From positions 1-25,948 of the forward strand of contig JAZQLP010000068.1 of NCBI GenBank assembly GCA_045542755.1: a stretch of DNA of 25,948 nt, in the 5' to 3' direction. Each line of letters opens with the position of its first letter. Within the stretch, counting starts at the first letter, position 1. Under the pieces are notes generated by a model. It saw only the letters and a list, made by a program, of their open reading frames with translations. It was not told the origin of the DNA and searched no databases. Below, piece after piece: positions 24,800-25,948 of this stretch. Both the position numbers and the translations under genes were made by a program. This DNA comes from JAZQLP01 sp045542755 (GTDB lineage: Bacteria; Bacillota; Clostridia; Oscillospirales; UBA644).

Positions 24800-25948
24800 T
24801 TATTTTGCTTTAAAGCTATCCTTGAGACCAACGGTCATATTGAACACATTATCAAACTTGGTATCCTTTGCAAAGTATCCGGTTCTTACAAACTGGAACT
24901 TTTCACCCTTTTCTGCAGTTGCAAGAGAGGGTTCAGCCTTTGCGTTGGGATATATCTTTACGGAGTCGTGATTGAGAAGATCCATAAAGGTGCTACCTTC
25001 AGGAAGGTCAAATACGTTAGGCTGAGTAAAGAGTCTGTCGTATACTCTGATTTCGGTATCAATAGCGTGAGCTGCGGAAAGCCAATGAATGGTACCCTTA
25101 ACCTTTCTTCCATCGACGGGGTTTCCGCATCCGGTCTCAAGATCTGCAGTACATCTGATTTCCTTGATAGACCCATCCTCGTTCTTAACGAGCTCTTCAA
25201 ACTTAATGATATAGGAGCCCATAAGGCGAACTTCCCCATCGGGTTTGAGTCTAAAGAACTTAGGAGGAGGATTTTCTGCGAAGTCCTGAGCATCAATATA
25301 GAGCTCTCTGGTAAAGGGCACTTCTCTGGTACCTGCATCTTCAGCCTGAGTGTTATTGGGAAGAGTGAAGTACTCAACCTTATCCTCGGGATAATTGGTA
25401 ATAACTACCTTTATAGGATCAAGAACGGCAATCTTACGCATAGCCTTAAGATTCTGTTCTTCTCTTATACAGTGTTCGAGAAGTTCGATTTCAACAATAC
25501 TGTTGGACTTTGCAACGCCTATACGGCCGATAAAGTCCTTAATGGAATCGGCGGTATAACCTCTTCTGCGGAGACCGCAAAGGGTGGGCATACGGGGGTC
25601 ATCCCAACCGTCAACCAAGCCGCCTTCAACAAGAGAACGAAGGAATCTCTTACTCATTACCGTATAGGTAAGATTAAGGCGTGCGAACTCATACTGGTGG
25701 GGCTTTTTCTCAAAGCCTACGTTATCAATTACCCAGTTGTAGAGAGGTCTGTGGTCCTCATACTCAAGAGAGCAAAGAGAATGGGTAATCCCTTCAATGG
25801 CATCCTGCACGGGATGTGCGAAGTCGTACATGGGGAAAATACACCATTTTGTGCCCTGACGGTGATGCTCAATGTATCTGATTCTGTAAATAACAGGGTC
25901 TCTCATGTTGAAGTTACCCGATGCAAGGTCAATCTTTGCACGAAGGGT
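24800..25948 (-). CDS. glnS: Glutaminyl-tRNA synthetase, 3' part (gene runs off the window)
   Basis: The C-terminal 382 residues of a class I glutaminyl-tRNA synthetase, which charges tRNA-Gln in the cytosol. The reading frame is open to the last base and continues beyond the window, so the N-terminal HIGH region is not seen. Visible class and family features are LRAKIDLASGNFNMRDPVIYRI, GTKWCIFPMYDFAHPVQDAIEGITHSLCSLEYEDHRPLYNWV, TVMSKRFLRSLV (the KMSKS equivalent) and the C-terminal beta-barrel anticodon-binding segment with EVPFTRELYIDAQDF and VKGTIHWLSAAHA. These match glutaminyl rather than glutamyl enzymes. It ends 17 bases before the shared terminator. Confidence 0.96.
   Translation of the reverse strand, partial: TLRAKIDLASGNFNMRDPVIYRIRYIEHHRQGTKWCIFPMYDFAHPVQDAIEGITHSLCSLEYEDHRPLYNWVIDNVGFEKKPHQYEFARLNLTYTVMSKRFLRSLVEGGLVDGWDDPRMPTLCGLRRRGYTADSIKDFIGRIGVAKSNSIVEIELLEHCIREEQNLKAMRKIAVLDPIKVVITNYPEDKVEYFTLPNNTQAEDAGTREVPFTRELYIDAQDFAENPPPKFFRLKPDGEVRLMGSYIIKFEELVKNEDGSIKEIRCTADLETGCGNPVDGRKVKGTIHWLSAAHAIDTEIRVYDRLFTQPNVFDLPEGSTFMDLLNHDSVKIYPNAKAEPSLATAEKGEKFQFVRTGYFAKDTKFDNVFNMTVGLKDSFKAK

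Noticed and set aside
1..25948. CRISPR array, tRNA/rRNA genes, insertion sequences, prophage or defence genes
   Set aside because: I looked for spaced repeats, tRNA arm motifs, transposase signatures and inverted termini on both strands and saw none. A covariance or profile search would be needed to exclude small RNAs.

Overview
The window looks like a chromosomal segment of a low-to-moderate GC Firmicute of class Clostridia, probably an uncultured anaerobe. The pointers are an ispH–ribosomal-protein-S1 fusion next to cmk and plsC, a HutP-family protein, a YmfF/YmfH-type M16 peptidase pair, a split ThrE exporter, AGGAGG-type ribosome binding sites and TTGACA/TATAAT-type promoters. I cannot name a species. 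The DNA is densely coding. No intergenic gap exceeds 200 bases, and I see no mobile element, rRNA, tRNA or CRISPR array.

Region 1 (about 80-9,780, all minus strand) holds housekeeping genes. Reading in the direction of transcription, a near-perfect sigma-A promoter at 9,753-9,781 drives ymfF-like, ymfH-like, lgt and folD, which are tightly packed with ATGA or 1-base junctions. A long hairpin (5,184-5,237) then separates folD from a second tight string: a BaiN/HI0933-type flavoprotein, a HutP-family protein, cmk, a plsC-type acyltransferase and the ispH-S1 fusion. A hairpin terminator at 78-133 ends the string. Several Shine-Dalgarno sequences lie inside the preceding coding sequence. The most striking is an AGGAGG inside ispH-S1, just before an in-frame ATG at the junction between the IspH and S1 halves.

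Region 2 (9,803-20,722, minus strand) is the accessory part. A 2,425-residue protein has the three-module layout of cyclic beta-1,2-glucan synthases: a membrane GT84 glycosyltransferase, a glycoamylase-like (cyclization) domain and a GH94 phosphorylase-like end. Upstream of it is a transcription unit with its own promoter, made of a GH38/DUF5054-like protein that appears to lack the catalytic aspartate, followed by the two halves of a ThrE-type threonine/serine exporter. The terminator of that unit overlaps the best candidate promoter of the glucan synthase gene.

Region 3 (20,783-25,948) has alternating strands and clear signals. It contains an orphan six-helix membrane protein with its own promoter and a bidirectional terminator, a DegV-family protein, a two-gene operon of a YnbB-like PLP enzyme and a RimK-like ATP-grasp ligase, a second bidirectional terminator, and the 3' part of glnS, which runs off the end of the window.

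I do not see a defence island or an obviously new multi-gene system. The best leads are the internal start in ispH-S1, the HutP protein without hut genes, the glucan synthase and its pseudo-enzyme-like GH38 neighbour, and the PLP-enzyme/ATP-grasp pair.
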